From Symsagittifera roscoffensis (taxonomy: Eukaryota; Xenacoelomorpha; Acoela; Convolutidae): 64,000 bases of DNA. Position numbers and translations under genes: made by a program. Of the stretch, positions 44,853 through 55,794 are shown in pieces (position 1 is the stretch's first letter; each line of letters starts with the position of its first letter). The notes beneath the pieces are model-generated. The model did not search any database and was not told where the DNA came from. It was given only the letters and a program-made list of their open reading frames with translations. The DNA is taken from positions 2,990,166-3,054,165 of the forward strand of contig NC_087069.1 in the NCBI RefSeq assembly GCF_963678635.1. Reading direction: 5' to 3'.

Positions 44853-46627
44853 TTAAGTTTTTTTTGGCTTTGTTGATGTCCCTTGTGTATTCGTGCTTAA
44901 TGACTTGGTTTCATCACTTCCCTTCTTTCTCCTCGAGTTGTAGTGGAACCCGCAACTCAGCGTTTCAGGACCGGTTAATATCAAGCGCCTCACTGCCGAG
45001 TTTTCTTCTAAAAAGACGTTTCTCCAGTAGACCAAATTTTGTTTCAACCGAATTCGTCGAATCGGGTTTAAAAGTTGCGAGTTTAATTCTGTATGCCTCT
45101 AATGCGGCCTGATTCAAATCCAAGAGATCATTATGGTATGATATCGGCTTTACAGAGTGTTTGATTGGGTCACCGTATCTACTCGGTCCTTTTTTCGACC
45201 TCCCGCTTCTGCGCACAGACGTTTCTCCCTCTTCTGATTCGTCTGAAAAACCTGGGGGATTATTAGAATCCTCATCATCTCCCGCGGTCTCTTTTGAATG
45301 TAATAAATCTACCGCCGTACGCTGTACTCCTCTTTCAAGCACCTGGTCAGCCAATCGATTCCAATCTGCTGGCGTTAAATCTTTACTGTATAAAGTGTCC
45401 AGAATGGTTTTCGGAGATGTTTTACGTGATATTTCTTTCGTTTTGCCGGTTGTATTGCTGTGAGGTGTAGAAGTCGTTTTGGGACCACCGCTGAACTTGA
45501 CGAACACGCTTGAGTTGTTGGATTTCGTCTGCTGCGGCGGCGCTCTTATTCTTAGGATTGAATTTTTTCAAATCCTTTGTGCCCCCGCCCCAACTTATCT
45601 TAGACGGTTTGGTGAAGAGTCCGGCCATGTTAGCTTTGGCCCTTTTCACCGCTAGATTTAGACCGCCATCTTGCAGTATAAATTTTGATGTGACCACTGT
45701 CGGGCTGTCCTGGAATTTATTCTTCGCCTCTACTGGATCCAGAGTTCGCTGCTGTAGCAGTAAATCATCGTCGGACCCACTACCCTCAAATTCTTCTTGT
45801 TCCCCAGATTTCCGTTGCGATTGCCTTTGCTGCTTCTTTTTAGGTTCTTCTCCTGTTGGAGAACGACGATGGTCCAATTTATCCTGCACGATGACCTTAG
45901 CTTTAGCAATATCACTTTTTCTATATATGGCCCCCGCGGCTGTCTTGACAGTAGAGCGCGTTTCTGATACGACTTTTCCCTTTAACGGCTTTGTGAGGGC
46001 CTTTCCACTTTTTCTCCCTTCATCTTTCCTGATCAGAATGGGTGACCATTGACGTTGACTGACGCTATCTTCTGGTTTATCTTCGATAAAACCACGCTCC
46101 CAAGAATACAACATTTCTTTTCGTAACTCGTGGTTAATCGTACTCGTCTCCTCCACGGTACGCCTTAGGTCATTTGCAGATGTGCCACGTCTGGTTTGGT
46201 TCCACCTGGCAATAGCTTCCAAGAGTTTCTTTAATGCACGCGCTCTCGCACGATCCTGTGCTGAGTCAACTTGTTGTTTAAATAGTGGGCTCACATCTCG
46301 GCTATTTTGTCCTTTCCTGACAATTTTCAGTCCATCGCGAGACTGGTCAATGCGCCTTTTAAGTTGCGAAGCAGTGAGCGCTGAGCGTTCAAGGTGTTCT
46401 TTATCTAAACGATCAGAATTTTGTAAAAATTTGTCACTTAGAATTTTAAATTCAGTTTTTGGTAATCGACCAAAATGAGCTTCGAATGGCAACATTTGTA
46501 TTGTTTTTTGTTTACTCCATCGGAGACCACGAAGTATTGTACTATGACAGAGTTTTATTGAGGTTACATTTTCATCTATTAATATATCTCCCAGTCTTCT
46601 CTTGATGGTTTGAATAGTACGTTCCAC
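44853..46627 (-). pseudogene. Integrase C-terminal part and basic/acidic tail of pol
   Basis: The 46627-45422 frame starts at ERTIQTIKRRLGDIL, which corresponds to the last catalytic-glutamate helix of a retroviral-type integrase. It continues through ILRGLRWSKQKTIQMLPFEA into a long charged tail. A frameshift near 45450-45500 passes the reading to 45507-44965, with RRSGRSKKGPSRYGDPIKHS, an R-S-x-R-x-x-K-x-P-x-R-Y block common at the end of Gypsy pol. It ends close to the 3' LTR. The start codon is not real; translation would come from the polyprotein. Confidence 0.8.
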
Positions 46628-47290
46628 TCAACCGCAACCGCGATGATCCCCGACCGGACAGAAATTTTGTTCAATGTTATTGTCAGAACAATATTTTCGC
46701 ATAGTTTTACCCTTAAATCCAGAGAATTGGTCGGTTCTTATTGATTCAGGTATTCCGTGAATGTCAATGTAGGAACGAAGAAATTTCTTCGACCATTTTC
46801 CCCCTGTTGATTTAGTTATCTTTACCGAAGGAAATAATTTTTGAGTGGACCTGCATAATCCAACTGAACTTCTTGACTCGGCTGCGTTAGCAGTGGAAGA
46901 GGTTTACTCTCATTTATCGGTATGGTGTATTTAGCATTCTTACCGTAGCTGGTGCAGCTTCTGCATTCCTCCACCAGATTGACTATATATTTGTGCATGT
47001 GCGACCACCACAGTTATTTCGAAACATCTAGCATCGCTCCCTGACCTGGGTGACCGCGATGAATACTCTTCAGCACCGCTTGCCGCAATGTTCCCGGAAC
47101 TGCCAGCCTGTTGTCCACTAATATGAAATCATCTACAACGGCCAGCTGGTGCCAGAGAGGATTTGTATATGGCCCCATCAACTCAAAACTATGACGATCG
47201 TTTCTTTCAATTACTCGCCGAAGTCTATCCATCCAGGAATCCTCGGAGATCAACTCTTCTAACAGGCTTCTATCGAACAACTTGGTGAGG
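46628..47290 (-). pseudogene. Integrase zinc finger and core of the Gypsy element, broken
   Basis: 47280-47014 reads …LKSIHRGHPGQGAMLDVSK, the HH part of the integrase HHCC finger. After an in-frame TAA it continues LWWSHMHKYIVNLVEECRSC (the CC part). The core's first aspartate is in QEVQLDYAGPL near 46870. The second-aspartate block is readable only across further frame breaks near 46740. Several stops show loss of function. Confidence 0.8.
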
Positions 47291-47822
47291 TTGTCGAGAC
47301 TATCTTCTCTAATCGTCTCAGCTTGACGAGAGTCGTCTTTCCTGGAATTGGGGTTATCTTTTCCTTCTTGATCACACTGACTTCTGGGCTCTCTGACGGA
47401 CTTTCAGCCGTAAGATCCACTTCCACTATTGGTGGTTTTTCTCTTTGCACATTTGTCTCCCAGTCATGTTCTCGTCTGCCCCTATTTTCCAACACTGTCA
47501 GTGCTTCGAGTTCCAGTAAGCTTTTTGGGTTATCGGATTTTTTTGCCCCCATAAGATCCCAAAATGAAATTAAATTTGTCGATGCTGAGTTGGCAGATGC
47601 AATCTCTTTGTGTCCTTTAGTGTCCCATTTACTGTTCGCCACTCAACTTGTGGTAATTCTGACTCGGACGTGTCCGAGTCCTGTCTGCTGCACGCTCCTC
47701 TTTTCACCATTCGTGTTCTTGAAAAAGTAGTCTCTGTCACCTGCTCTGTCAACTCGTCCCTCCGCTCTTCATTTTGTCTGACTTGCCGCCTCACCCCGAT
47801 TGGTTTTTATCCATCTTTCTAG
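47291..47822 (-). pseudogene. Linker region between RNase H and integrase
   Basis: Open frames 47794-47570 and 47642-47259 encode charged, serine-rich sequence (TSESELPQVEWR; EVDLTAESPSESPEVSVIKKE) without a recognised domain. They run into the integrase finger, with at least one frameshift between them. Confidence 0.5.
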
Positions 47823-47955
47823 TGATCGCCGATTGTTTTGGAATTTTATTGTAATTTTTTCTAACTGAATTCTTATCCGACTGTTTAGTACGAGAGATCT
47901 TGTTTAGTGTGTTTTTCTCGTTCTGTTCTCCTTGAAAACGTGAACTTTGACGGTT

Positions 47956-48692
47956 TTAGTTGCCATAGCAACCATGTGATGAATTGTCTTTACAGTGGCT
48001 AATTTCGCTTCTTGTTCCAGAAGATTCTAGAATATTAATGTCAATCTTTCGATCCGTTTCACTAAGCCGACTGCTCAAACAGTCGAGCGCTTTGTGAAAA
48101 TTTTCAACCGAAGCCACTACAAATCCTTCATCTATTTCAGATTCAGGCCATGGTTCTCCATTAGGCTCTCTCGAGAGATAATCAACGATACCCATACGCT
48201 TTCCAGGTATATGGATAACCTTAAATTGATACGGTAGTTATTGGTCCACCGACCTAGTTAGTCGAGATTGATACGTTTTATTTGATCTATGTTCCCCCAA
48301 AGCAGACGTTAAAGCTTTGTGATCTGTTGCTTTGACAAATTCTTTTCCCAAAAAATATTGTTTGAAGCGATCTACAGCCCAAACTACTTCTAGCAGGTCG
48401 AGTTCATTAGTAGAATATTTTTTTTCTTGAGAATTTAGATACCGTGATGCAAATGCAATCGGTACCCACCCGTTTTGATGTTTTGATCAGACCATTGATC
48501 AAGAGTGGCCCCTAGACCCTTATGGCTGGCATCACACTTTACCCGAGTTTCTCTAGATGGATTATAATAATTTAACAAAGCGATATTGGCTAATGCTTTT
48601 TTTATTTCCTCAAATGCTACGGAGTGTTGACTGTCCCAATCAATTTTCTTCACTGGTAGTCGAATATTCTTCATTTTCATTTTTTTTTTCAT
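47956..48692 (-). pseudogene. RNase H domain of the Gypsy element
   Basis: 48692-48435 contains SVAFEEIKKALANIALLNYY and TRVKCDASHKGLGATLDQW, the start of the RNase H fold with its first catalytic aspartate. After a frame change come NELDLLEVVWAVDRFKQYF and FVKATDHKALTSAL. An in-frame TAA follows near 48238, then FKVIHIPGKRMGIVDYLSRE. Order and motifs are those of Gypsy pol. Confidence 0.85.
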
Positions 48693-48889
48693 TTTCCTCT
48701 TTCAACAATGGTCGGAGTTTCTTGGTTAAACTAGCCGCGTTCGGAATGAACTTAGAGAAATGATTAATGCTACCCATGAACGATCTAAGTTGTTTTAATG
48801 ACTTTGGAGGTTGCAGATTTGCAATGGCCTCAGTTTTCGTAATTTGGGTATTACACCTTCTGCCGATAAATTATGGCCTAGCCAATTCA

Positions 48890-49954
48890 CTGAGGGCTGA
48901 AAAAAATCACATTTGGAATTTTTTAATGCAAGATATTAATCATCCAACTTCTGTAACACATTTTGAACAAATTTTTCATGATCCTTTGCTTCTCTCTTTG
49001 AGACAATTAAAATATCATCTAGGAAGCAAAAGGTGTTTTTAGCTTCTCCCTTTGAGACAATTAAGACATCATCTAGGAAGCAAAAGGTGTTTTTAGAATG
49101 TTTCAATGTTCTATCCATTGCTTTTTGGAATTCAGCGGGCATGTCCGCCGGCCCATAAAAGCCTGTCAGAAACCTATACGTTCCCGTTGCCTGACCTCCA
49201 ACGATGTTGAAATTGCATTGTTTCGCTGTGTCCGCAGTTAACTTTATTTGACTCTAAGCATACTTTAAATCCAACACTGTGAAATACAGTATACCTTCTG
49301 CTGTTGCAGTGATTATTTGACTAACCTCAACTATCAGTTCATCCACGTTTGGCATCTGATTTTTAGTTTTATACAATTGTCTTTGATGGGTTCCGCGTCC
49401 AAGGCTAACTTAATCGAATTGTCTTTTTTTACTGTGATGACAATTGGAGCAATAAAACAATCACTTGTACATTTATCCAATCTTTGAATATGTCCTTCCG
49501 CAAGCAATTTTTCTAGCTCTGCTTGTACTTTATCCTGAATATGTATAGGGATTCTCCTACCTTTTTCTTGGATCGGACATAAAGGATATTTAAATTTTGT
49601 ATTCACAGTATGATTCTTTGACTCCTCTTGTCTGTCAAAAAGGTATTTAAATTGATTATTAAATTTCTGTTTCCTACCTTCTGACTTCTCGCACAGTAGC
49701 ACGTCAAACCTGGATCTTCGTGTTGGAGCTGGTTTCTGAGTAGTCTGAGTCCCCAATTTTCCTTCAAGATCTAGACTTAGTATACACCGCATACGTCTAT
49801 CCGTGACTAATAATATCGCTCCGATAACTTCCCAACCAGCCGAACGCAGATTCGCTTTCAACGCTCCTAATATCAAAATAGGACGTTTATTGTACTGGCC
49901 GGAATAAATTTTGAATTCGTAGGTCCTTCCAGATTTTTTTTCGTTGTTGCCCAA
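48890..49954 (-). pseudogene. Reverse transcriptase, downstream (second) copy
   Basis: Contains RRIPIHIQDKVQAELEKLLA, FIAPIVITVKKDNSIKLALD and then, in another frame, LDLKYA. The active-site block FCFLDDVLIVSK is followed 54 bases later by a second FCFLDDILIVSK. The active-site box is thus duplicated in tandem within the domain, and both boxes keep the two aspartates. Frame breaks and a stop lie between fingers and palm. Confidence 0.85.
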
Positions 49955-50220
49955 TTCAAGAATGATACTGGACTACCCGTGTCTATAGTCATATTCAAAA
50001 TATGACTCTCAATTTTCACCAAAGCCTTCAATGCTTTAATTTGATGAGATTGTGGATTCCTTCGAACCTCAACTTTTTCAATGGTCTCGGTTAAATCCTT
50101 TTCTACCGCCATTATCTCAAATTCATCACAGGAATCAAAATTATCAAAATTTTGTATTAAATTATATTCTTCTTCCAAACTAGAATTCTCAATTGCAATT
50201 TCGTTAACTTAGTGTGATCT
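49873..50220 (-). pseudogene. Retropepsin-like protease, downstream (second) copy
   Basis: The active-site block MTIDTGSPVSFLN (Asp-Thr-Gly) is present. Relative to the upstream copy about 30 bases are missing after 'SKFIPA' (near 49910), which shifts the frame. The region before the DTG also differs in length from the upstream copy. Confidence 0.85.
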
Positions 50221-50224
50221 GCAT

Positions 50225-51170
50225 ATTTTTGCAAAATGATTGGGTTTGTTACAGTTCTTACACGATTTATCCATTGCCGGGCAGGTTTTCAGATGTACTT
50301 CTCCAAACAATCTACCACATAGCGTACATTATTTTTGATCCCCCTTAGATGTTGTAGTATTTCTCTTTTCATACTGCTTCCTTCTGTTCTGATTCTGACC
50401 TTGTTGTCTAGGATTATACCCCTAGTTTCCAATTGCCATAACTGGTTCTTGTTTCAGTTTCATTTGTGAGCTTGAAAATAATCCCCAGTTGTTAGTACTC
50501 GTTGAAGACTTTTAAAATGATTGTGTAGTTTGTTTACTTTAGTCGATTTTTTTTGCACGCATTAAAACTTCTTCTGGAGAAAATGTTTCGAAAGTTAGCG
50601 TGTCTTGAAGAACAACGTTCCGCATCCGGGATATAAATAGGTCTCTCACCAACTCCTCTTCCAGTCCTCCCAGCTCCGCCTTTGCAGTCAATGCCGCATG
50701 AAATGATTCAAGAGTTTCATTCGTTTCATGAGATTGTGTAAACAATTTGTATCTCTCGTAAGTAATACATTTCGTCTTCTCAAATGAGATTTTTGCTAAT
50801 CGCACTATTTCCCGAAAACCAAGTTTTGATACGTCTGTGTGCGGATTCTTTTGGATAAACTTTTTCTTTCCTTCTGCGCCCAAAGCGAGAAATAATCGTG
50901 ATGTCAGACATTTCCAACTTCGTGATAGAATACGTTGTGTCCTACTTTGGGTCCTCTCATAACCCGTTATTCATTTTCTAGAACAACTCTGTCCCGTGCC
51001 AATCAGTTCCGGGCTTCTCTCACTGCTACTGCAGGCGCATCTTCGTTTTGTACCGGTGGTTCAGGAACTGGTAGAGATTCTTCCAAAACTACTCCAGGTT
51101 CTTCTAACATTACTTCTGGATCCACATTCTCTTTGACCGTAACAGCTAATATGAATTGATCAAACCATGT
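50225..51170 (-). pseudogene. Gag, downstream (second) copy, broken
   Basis: 50883-50539 is open and reads KKKFIQKNPHTDVSKLGFRE, then SFHAALTAKAELGGLEEELV. The N-terminal part (51159-50884) and the zinc knuckles (about 50225-50330) are in other frames. Compared with the upstream copy it lacks a few codons after 'ALTA'. Confidence 0.85.
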
Positions 51171-51258
51171 TTCAAATTCCACGGTGGGTCTGAGTGTGCA
51201 GAAGCCCAGAATACCGGAATTCCCATATCTGTCCTATTGTCTTGAGCCATAAAACCGG

Positions 51259-51276
51259 ATCCTGCTGACTGCGCCA
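51259..51276 (-). promoter_or_regulatory. Primer binding site, second copy
   Basis: In element sense TGGCGCAGTCAGCAGGAT directly after the truncated LTR end. It starts with the TGG expected opposite a tRNA CCA end. The tRNA is not identified. Confidence 0.75.
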
Positions 51277-51390
51277 TGTAAGACCGGATAGAACCTCTGC
51301 TGTTTTTACGTTGAAAACAATATTCGTTTCTAAGAGTTTAATTTTATGTTGAAACCATCTTTTATGATTAGCCTGAGATCGGTGGCTAAC
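51277..51390 (-). repeat. Truncated internal LTR (114 bp)
   Basis: Corresponds to the last ~114 bp, in element sense, of the 281-bp LTR. It is fused without a gap to the RT active-site repeat of the upstream half-element. This marks the junction of the tandem duplication. Confidence 0.92.
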
Positions 51391-52677
51391 TTGCTTCTCC
51401 CTTTGCTTCTCCCTTTGAGACAATTAAAATATCAACTAGGAAGCAAAAGGTGTTTTTAGCTTCTCCCTTTGAGACAATTAAAATATCTTCTAGGAAGCAA
51501 AAGGTGTTTTTAGAATGATTCAATGTTCTATCCATTGCTTTTTGGAATTCAGCGGGCATGTCCGCCGGCCCCTAAAAGCCTGTCAGTAACCTATACGTTC
51601 CCGTTGCCTGACCTCCAACGATGTTGAAATTGCATTGTTTCGCTGTGTCCGCAGTAAACCTTATTTGACTGTAAGCATACTTTAAATCCAACACTGTGAA
51701 ATACAGTATACCTTCTGCTGTTGCAGTAATTATTTGACTAACCCCAACTATCAGTTCATCCACTTTTGGCATCTGATTTTTATTTTTATACAATTGTCTT
51801 TGATGGGTTTCGCGTCCAAGGCTAACTTAATCGAATTGTCTTTCTTTACTGTGATGACAATTGGAGCAATAAAACAATCACTTGTACATTTATCAAATCT
51901 TTGAATATGTCCTTCCGCAAGCAATTTTTCTAGCTCTGCTTGTACTTTATCCTGAATATGTATAGGGATTCTCCTACTTTTTTCTTGGATCGGACATAAA
52001 GGATATTTAAATTTTGTATTCACAGTATGATTCTTTGACTCCTCTTGTCTGTCAAAAAGGTATTTAAATTGATTATTAAATTTCTGTTTCCTACCTTCTG
52101 ACTGCTCGCACAGTAGCACGTCAAACCTGGATCTTCGTGTTGGAGCTGGTTTCTGAGTAGTCTGAGTCCCCAATTTTCCTTCAAAATCTAGACTTAGTAT
52201 ACACCGCATACGTCTATCCGTGACTAATAATATCGCTCCGATAACTTCCCAACCAGCCGAACGCAGATTCGCTTTCAACGCTCCTAATATCAAAATAGGA
52301 CGTTTATTGTAACCCACAAACTGTGCGGACAGGTTAAGCTTCTCCGCCGGAATAAATTTTGAATTCGTAGGTCCTTCCAGATTTTTTTTCGTTGTTGCCC
52401 AATTCAAGAATGATACTGGACTACCCGTGTCTATAGTCATATTCAAAATATGACTCTCAATTTTCACCAAAGCCTTCAATGCTTTAATTTGATGAGATTG
52501 TGGATTCCTTCGAACCTCAACTTTTTCAATGGTCTCGGTCTTCGCAATCATCACTTTCTTCTCGTCATTACCTTCTGCGTTCACATTCACTAATACTCGT
52601 TTGTTGATGTATTTTTCAATTGCTGCAACAGAGGTTAAATCCTTCGTTAACTTACTGTGATCTGCATATTTTCGCAA
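51391..52677 (-). pseudogene. Protease and partial reverse transcriptase, upstream (first) copy
   Basis: 52677-51751 is open for 308 codons: the protease block MTIDTGSPVSFLNWATTK, then the RT fingers (RRIPIHIQDKVQAELEKLLA). The palm LDLKYAYSQIRF follows in another frame (51793-51572). The domain stops at the duplicated active-site box, whose two copies read FLED and FLVD. Each has lost one catalytic aspartate, unlike the downstream copy. Everything 3' of this box is missing and replaced by the truncated LTR. The listed first codon is TTG, so translation would depend on gag readthrough or frameshifting. Confidence 0.88.
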
Positions 52678-52771
52678 AATGATTGGGTTTGTTACAGTTC
52701 TTACACGATTTACCCATTGCCGGACAGGTTTTCAGATGTCCTTCTCCAAACACTCTACCACATAGCGTACA
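52664..52771 (-). pseudogene. Two gag zinc knuckles, first copy
   Basis: CTLCGRVFGEGHLKTC and then CKNCNKPNHFAKIC (C-x2-C-x4-H-x4-C) lie in one frame. A TAA precedes them after 'GDQK' and another follows 'CRSQ'. The protease frame overlaps this end in another phase, as expected if pol is made by frameshifting. The CPAMGKSCKNC spacing is typical of Gypsy elements of the K02A2.6-like type. Confidence 0.8.
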
Positions 52772-52864
52772 TTATTTTTGATCCCCCTTAGATCTTGTAG
52801 TATTTCTGTTTTCATACTGCTTCCTTCTGTTCTGATTCTGACCTTGTCGTCTAGAATTATACCC

Positions 52865-53578
52865 CTAGTTTCCAATTGCCATAACTGGTTCTTGTTTCAT
52901 TTTCATTTGTGAGCTTGAAAATAATCCCGAGTTGTTAGTACTCGTTGAAGACTTTTGAAATGCTTGTGTAGTTTGTTTACTTTGTTCGATTTTTATTGCA
53001 CGCAATAAAACTTCTTCTGGAGAAAATGTTTCAAAACTTAGCGTGTCTTGAAGAACAACATTCCGCAACCGGAAAATAAAAAGGTCTCTCACCAATTCCT
53101 CTTCCAGTCCTCCCAGCTCCGCCTTCGCTGCTTGCGCAGTCAATGCCGCATGAAAGGATTCAAGAGTTTCATTCGTTTCATGAGATTGTGTAAACAGTTT
53201 GTATCTCTCGTAAGTAATACATTTCGTCTTCTCAAATGAGATTTTTGCTAATCGCACTATTTCCCGAAAACCAAGTTTTGATACGTCTGTGTGCGGATTC
53301 TTTTGGATAAATTTTTTCTTTCCTTCTGCGCGCAAAGCGAGAAATAATCGTGATGTCAGACGTTTTCCAACTTCGTGATAGAATACGTTGTGTCCTACTT
53401 TGGGTCCTCTCATAACCCGTTCTTCATTTTCTAGAACAACTCTGTCCCGTGCCAATCTGTTCCGGGCTTCTCTCTCTGCTACTGCAGGCGCATCTTCGTT
53501 TTGTATCGGTGGTTCAGGAACTGGTAGAGATTCTTCCAGAACTACATTAGGTTCTTCTAACATTACTTCTCGATCCAC
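52865..53578 (-). CDS. Gag capsid region, first copy (237 codons open)
   Basis: Open without interruption and protein-like. An acidic N-terminus (EEPNVVLEESLPVPEPPIQN) is followed by a retrotransposon-gag-like helical domain (TKCITYERYKLFTQSHETNE, SFHAALTAQAAKAELGGLEE, LVRDLFIFRLRNVVLQDTL). It ends in a serine/threonine-rich stretch before the knuckles. Gag packages the element RNA. The first codon listed here is GTG, so the true start is probably slightly upstream or an internal ATG. It is the only intact-looking reading frame of the element. Confidence 0.8.
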   Translation of the reverse strand: MDREVMLEEPNVVLEESLPVPEPPIQNEDAPAVAEREARNRLARDRVVLENEERVMRGPKVGHNVFYHEVGKRLTSRLFLALRAEGKKKFIQKNPHTDVSKLGFREIVRLAKISFEKTKCITYERYKLFTQSHETNETLESFHAALTAQAAKAELGGLEEELVRDLFIFRLRNVVLQDTLSFETFSPEEVLLRAIKIEQSKQTTQAFQKSSTSTNNSGLFSSSQMKMKQEPVMAIGN

Positions 53579-53712
53579 ATTTTCTTTGGCCGTAACAGCT
53601 AATAGGAATTGATCAAACCATGTTTCAAAATTTCATGGTGGGTCTAAGTGTGCAGAAGCCTAGAATACCGGAATTCCCATATCTGTCCTATTGTCTTGAG
53701 CCATAAAACCGG

Positions 53713-53730
53713 CTCCTGTTGACTGCGCCA
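53713..53730 (-). promoter_or_regulatory. Primer binding site, first copy
   Basis: TGGCGCAGTCAACAGGAG in element sense, directly adjacent to the 5' LTR. It differs from the second copy at two positions. Confidence 0.8.
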
Positions 53731-54011
53731 TGTGAGACCGGATAGAACCTCTGGTGTTTTTACGTTGAAAACAATATTGGTTTCTAAGAGTTTATTTAAT
53801 GTTGAAACCATCTTTTATGATTAGCCTGAGATCGGTGGCTAACTCTACGCCGAGCTACAGTTGAGAGGCTGAATCTCTTCAATAACAACAAAGGTTATGA
53901 TTGACCTTAAAACAAATAGTAACATAATATAATTTATAGATAACAATATGAGCAATGATGCCAAGGCCATAATATGGTTACTGCAAATGCAGGAGCAGTT
54001 GCGGTACCACA
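53731..54011 (-). repeat. 5' LTR of the Gypsy element (281 bp)
   Basis: Begins TGTGGTACCGCAACTGC and ends CGGTCTCACA in element sense. Followed by AAGTC at 54012-54016 in window direction, matching 44485-44489. Confidence 0.93.
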
Positions 54012-55794
54012 AAGTCATTCAGCTCTCAACGGAGAAACACTGTTAAGCCCTTGTTTAAAACTAAACTCAAAAACAATGTTGTTTGATTTGGTTTCAAAAG
54101 TTACTTGAAATTGAACCAAGGACTTGCGGAAAAATTGAGAGGTTAATTGTCTCATTTGCTGAGACGCATATTTTTGTCGCGAAAGCTGAAAAAAGACGTT
54201 CACTGGCGGAAACGTTCACCAATTTACAAAAATCAGGCGATGAAAAAATGGGTTACCGCGAATACATGCTGAAACAGTTAAATTGTGTTTAAGGAATCCA
54301 GTGACAAAAAGAAAAACTGGCTGCGGAATTCACTGACAAATTGTGAAAACCAGTGACAAAAAAAAACAAATTGGTTGCGGAATCCACTGACAAACGGTGA
54401 AATCCAGTGACATTTTGCTTCAATTCACTCCAACTGTAAAAATGCATTTGTCTGCGGAATCCAAAACAAAGCATGTCTTAGCATTTGTCTCCAAAATGCG
54501 CATTATCACTGGATTCCAACTTTTTGCTCGCTAGCTAAATTTCAATTTTAGCAACAAGTGTTTAAGCATTTGTCCTGCAATTTTATCAGGTTTCCGACTT
54601 CAAAGGCTTTTCGAATTGTTGCACAATCCAACGCCAATTATGCGGACTCCTGGGACTCCTAAACAACTACCAAAGTACCGGAGCTTGGCATCGTATTTTT
54701 TTCCAGGCGGAGAATTTTGTTTCCGGCAAGAATTCTCACACAACAGGGTTATGGAATCCAACTACTTTTGTTTCGACTTCAATGCAGAGAAAAAAAATTG
54801 CTTTTGATAAAAAACAAACGCGTACTCTGAAAAAACTGCAGTACTCTGCAGTTTGCGAAATCTGACATATCAACGCTTGAGTACATGTTTGAATTAAAGC
54901 AATTGTAAAAAACCATTGCAGAAATAACAGTTTTTGATCCATAAAAGAATTGTAAGTAGTTCATCAGGGAAAAAGTATTCGAACAATCTACGCCATGGTA
55001 TAAAAACCTTTAAGAGCAATTTTTTTGAGAAACCTACAATGCTTGCAGAAAAACACTCTATAATTTTTGAAAAAAGTATAACGAAACGAAATAGTTGCAT
55101 GTAAAGCGTTTTTCCCAGATGAATTCTAAGTATTTAACAATCATTTTTGAAAAAATTTTGTTTTACACTGTGAAAAAATGATTGCTTTGCGTTCAATATT
55201 AAAATGGTAATTTCCCGTAACAATTTTCCAAATACTGTGCGGAAGTTTACAAAACTCGTTAGTTTAGCATAAGTAGTTGGCTTAAACTGTTCCAATTTTC
55301 TTTTAACGCGTCGCGCTAATTAGTAAGTCGAAGTCATCTTTGCATGCTCAAAAGAGATTAACAAAATGATTCAAAACTTGCGCTAACGATTGCAAACGTT
55401 TTCATATTTTTTTGATTTGACTCAAGGAGATATTCCAAAACAAAAATTTTCCATTTTTTCCAACTTTTCATCTTTTCTGACAAAAATTGAATCATTAACA
55501 AAATGGAGCCGTCCTATGTAAAAAAAACCATACAAGGGTACGCGAGTTTGTGACTTGTGTGAGAGAAAATTCAGCGTGGGCTTTTAGCATGTCAGGTTGA
55601 CTAAAAGCATGAAAGTTCGCAACATTAATGGATTATAATGACAACATTTTAGACAAAATTTTTCCATTTTAATCGATTATTATCCATCGAACTCCGGTGC
55701 GGGTTCCATTAGCATTCATTTTTCGTGAAAGTATAAAAAGTTAAACGTATCTTCTTGAACATAATTTTCTCTTCTTGTGCTTACCCGGGTTGAC

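Larger units (their letters stand above)
44490..54011 (-). mobile_element. Gypsy-type LTR retrotransposon with tandemly duplicated 5' half
   Basis: The element starts TGTGAGACC and ends GGTACCACA in window direction. It is flanked on both sides by AAGTC (44485-44489 and 54012-54016), a perfect 5-bp target duplication. The LTRs differ by roughly a dozen substitutions and a few indels over ~281 bp by eye, so the insertion is not recent. Read on the minus strand the order is LTR, primer site, gag, protease, RT up to the active-site box, then a truncated LTR end (51277-51390). After that come primer site, gag, protease, RT, RNase H, integrase, C-terminal tail and LTR. Many stops and frameshifts make it inactive. 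It lies in the 15-kb intron of the FkbM gene, same strand. Confidence 0.93.

Noticed and set aside
45510-46052. 180-codon plus-strand ORF opposite the integrase tail, and similar plus-strand ORFs at 24031-24456 and 47323-47730
   Set aside because: Shadows of retrotransposon coding on the minus strand; the minus-strand protein has recognisable domains, the plus-strand ones do not.
44490-54011. Interpretation as two elements, one nested in another
   Set aside because: A nested insertion would bring two full LTRs and its own target duplication; only a 114-bp LTR end is present at the junction and the outer duplication AAGTC encloses the whole.
44490-54011. Possible env gene making this an endogenous retrovirus
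   Set aside because: Between the integrase tail and the 3' LTR there is no frame with a signal peptide and membrane anchor; the remaining frames are charged pol tail.
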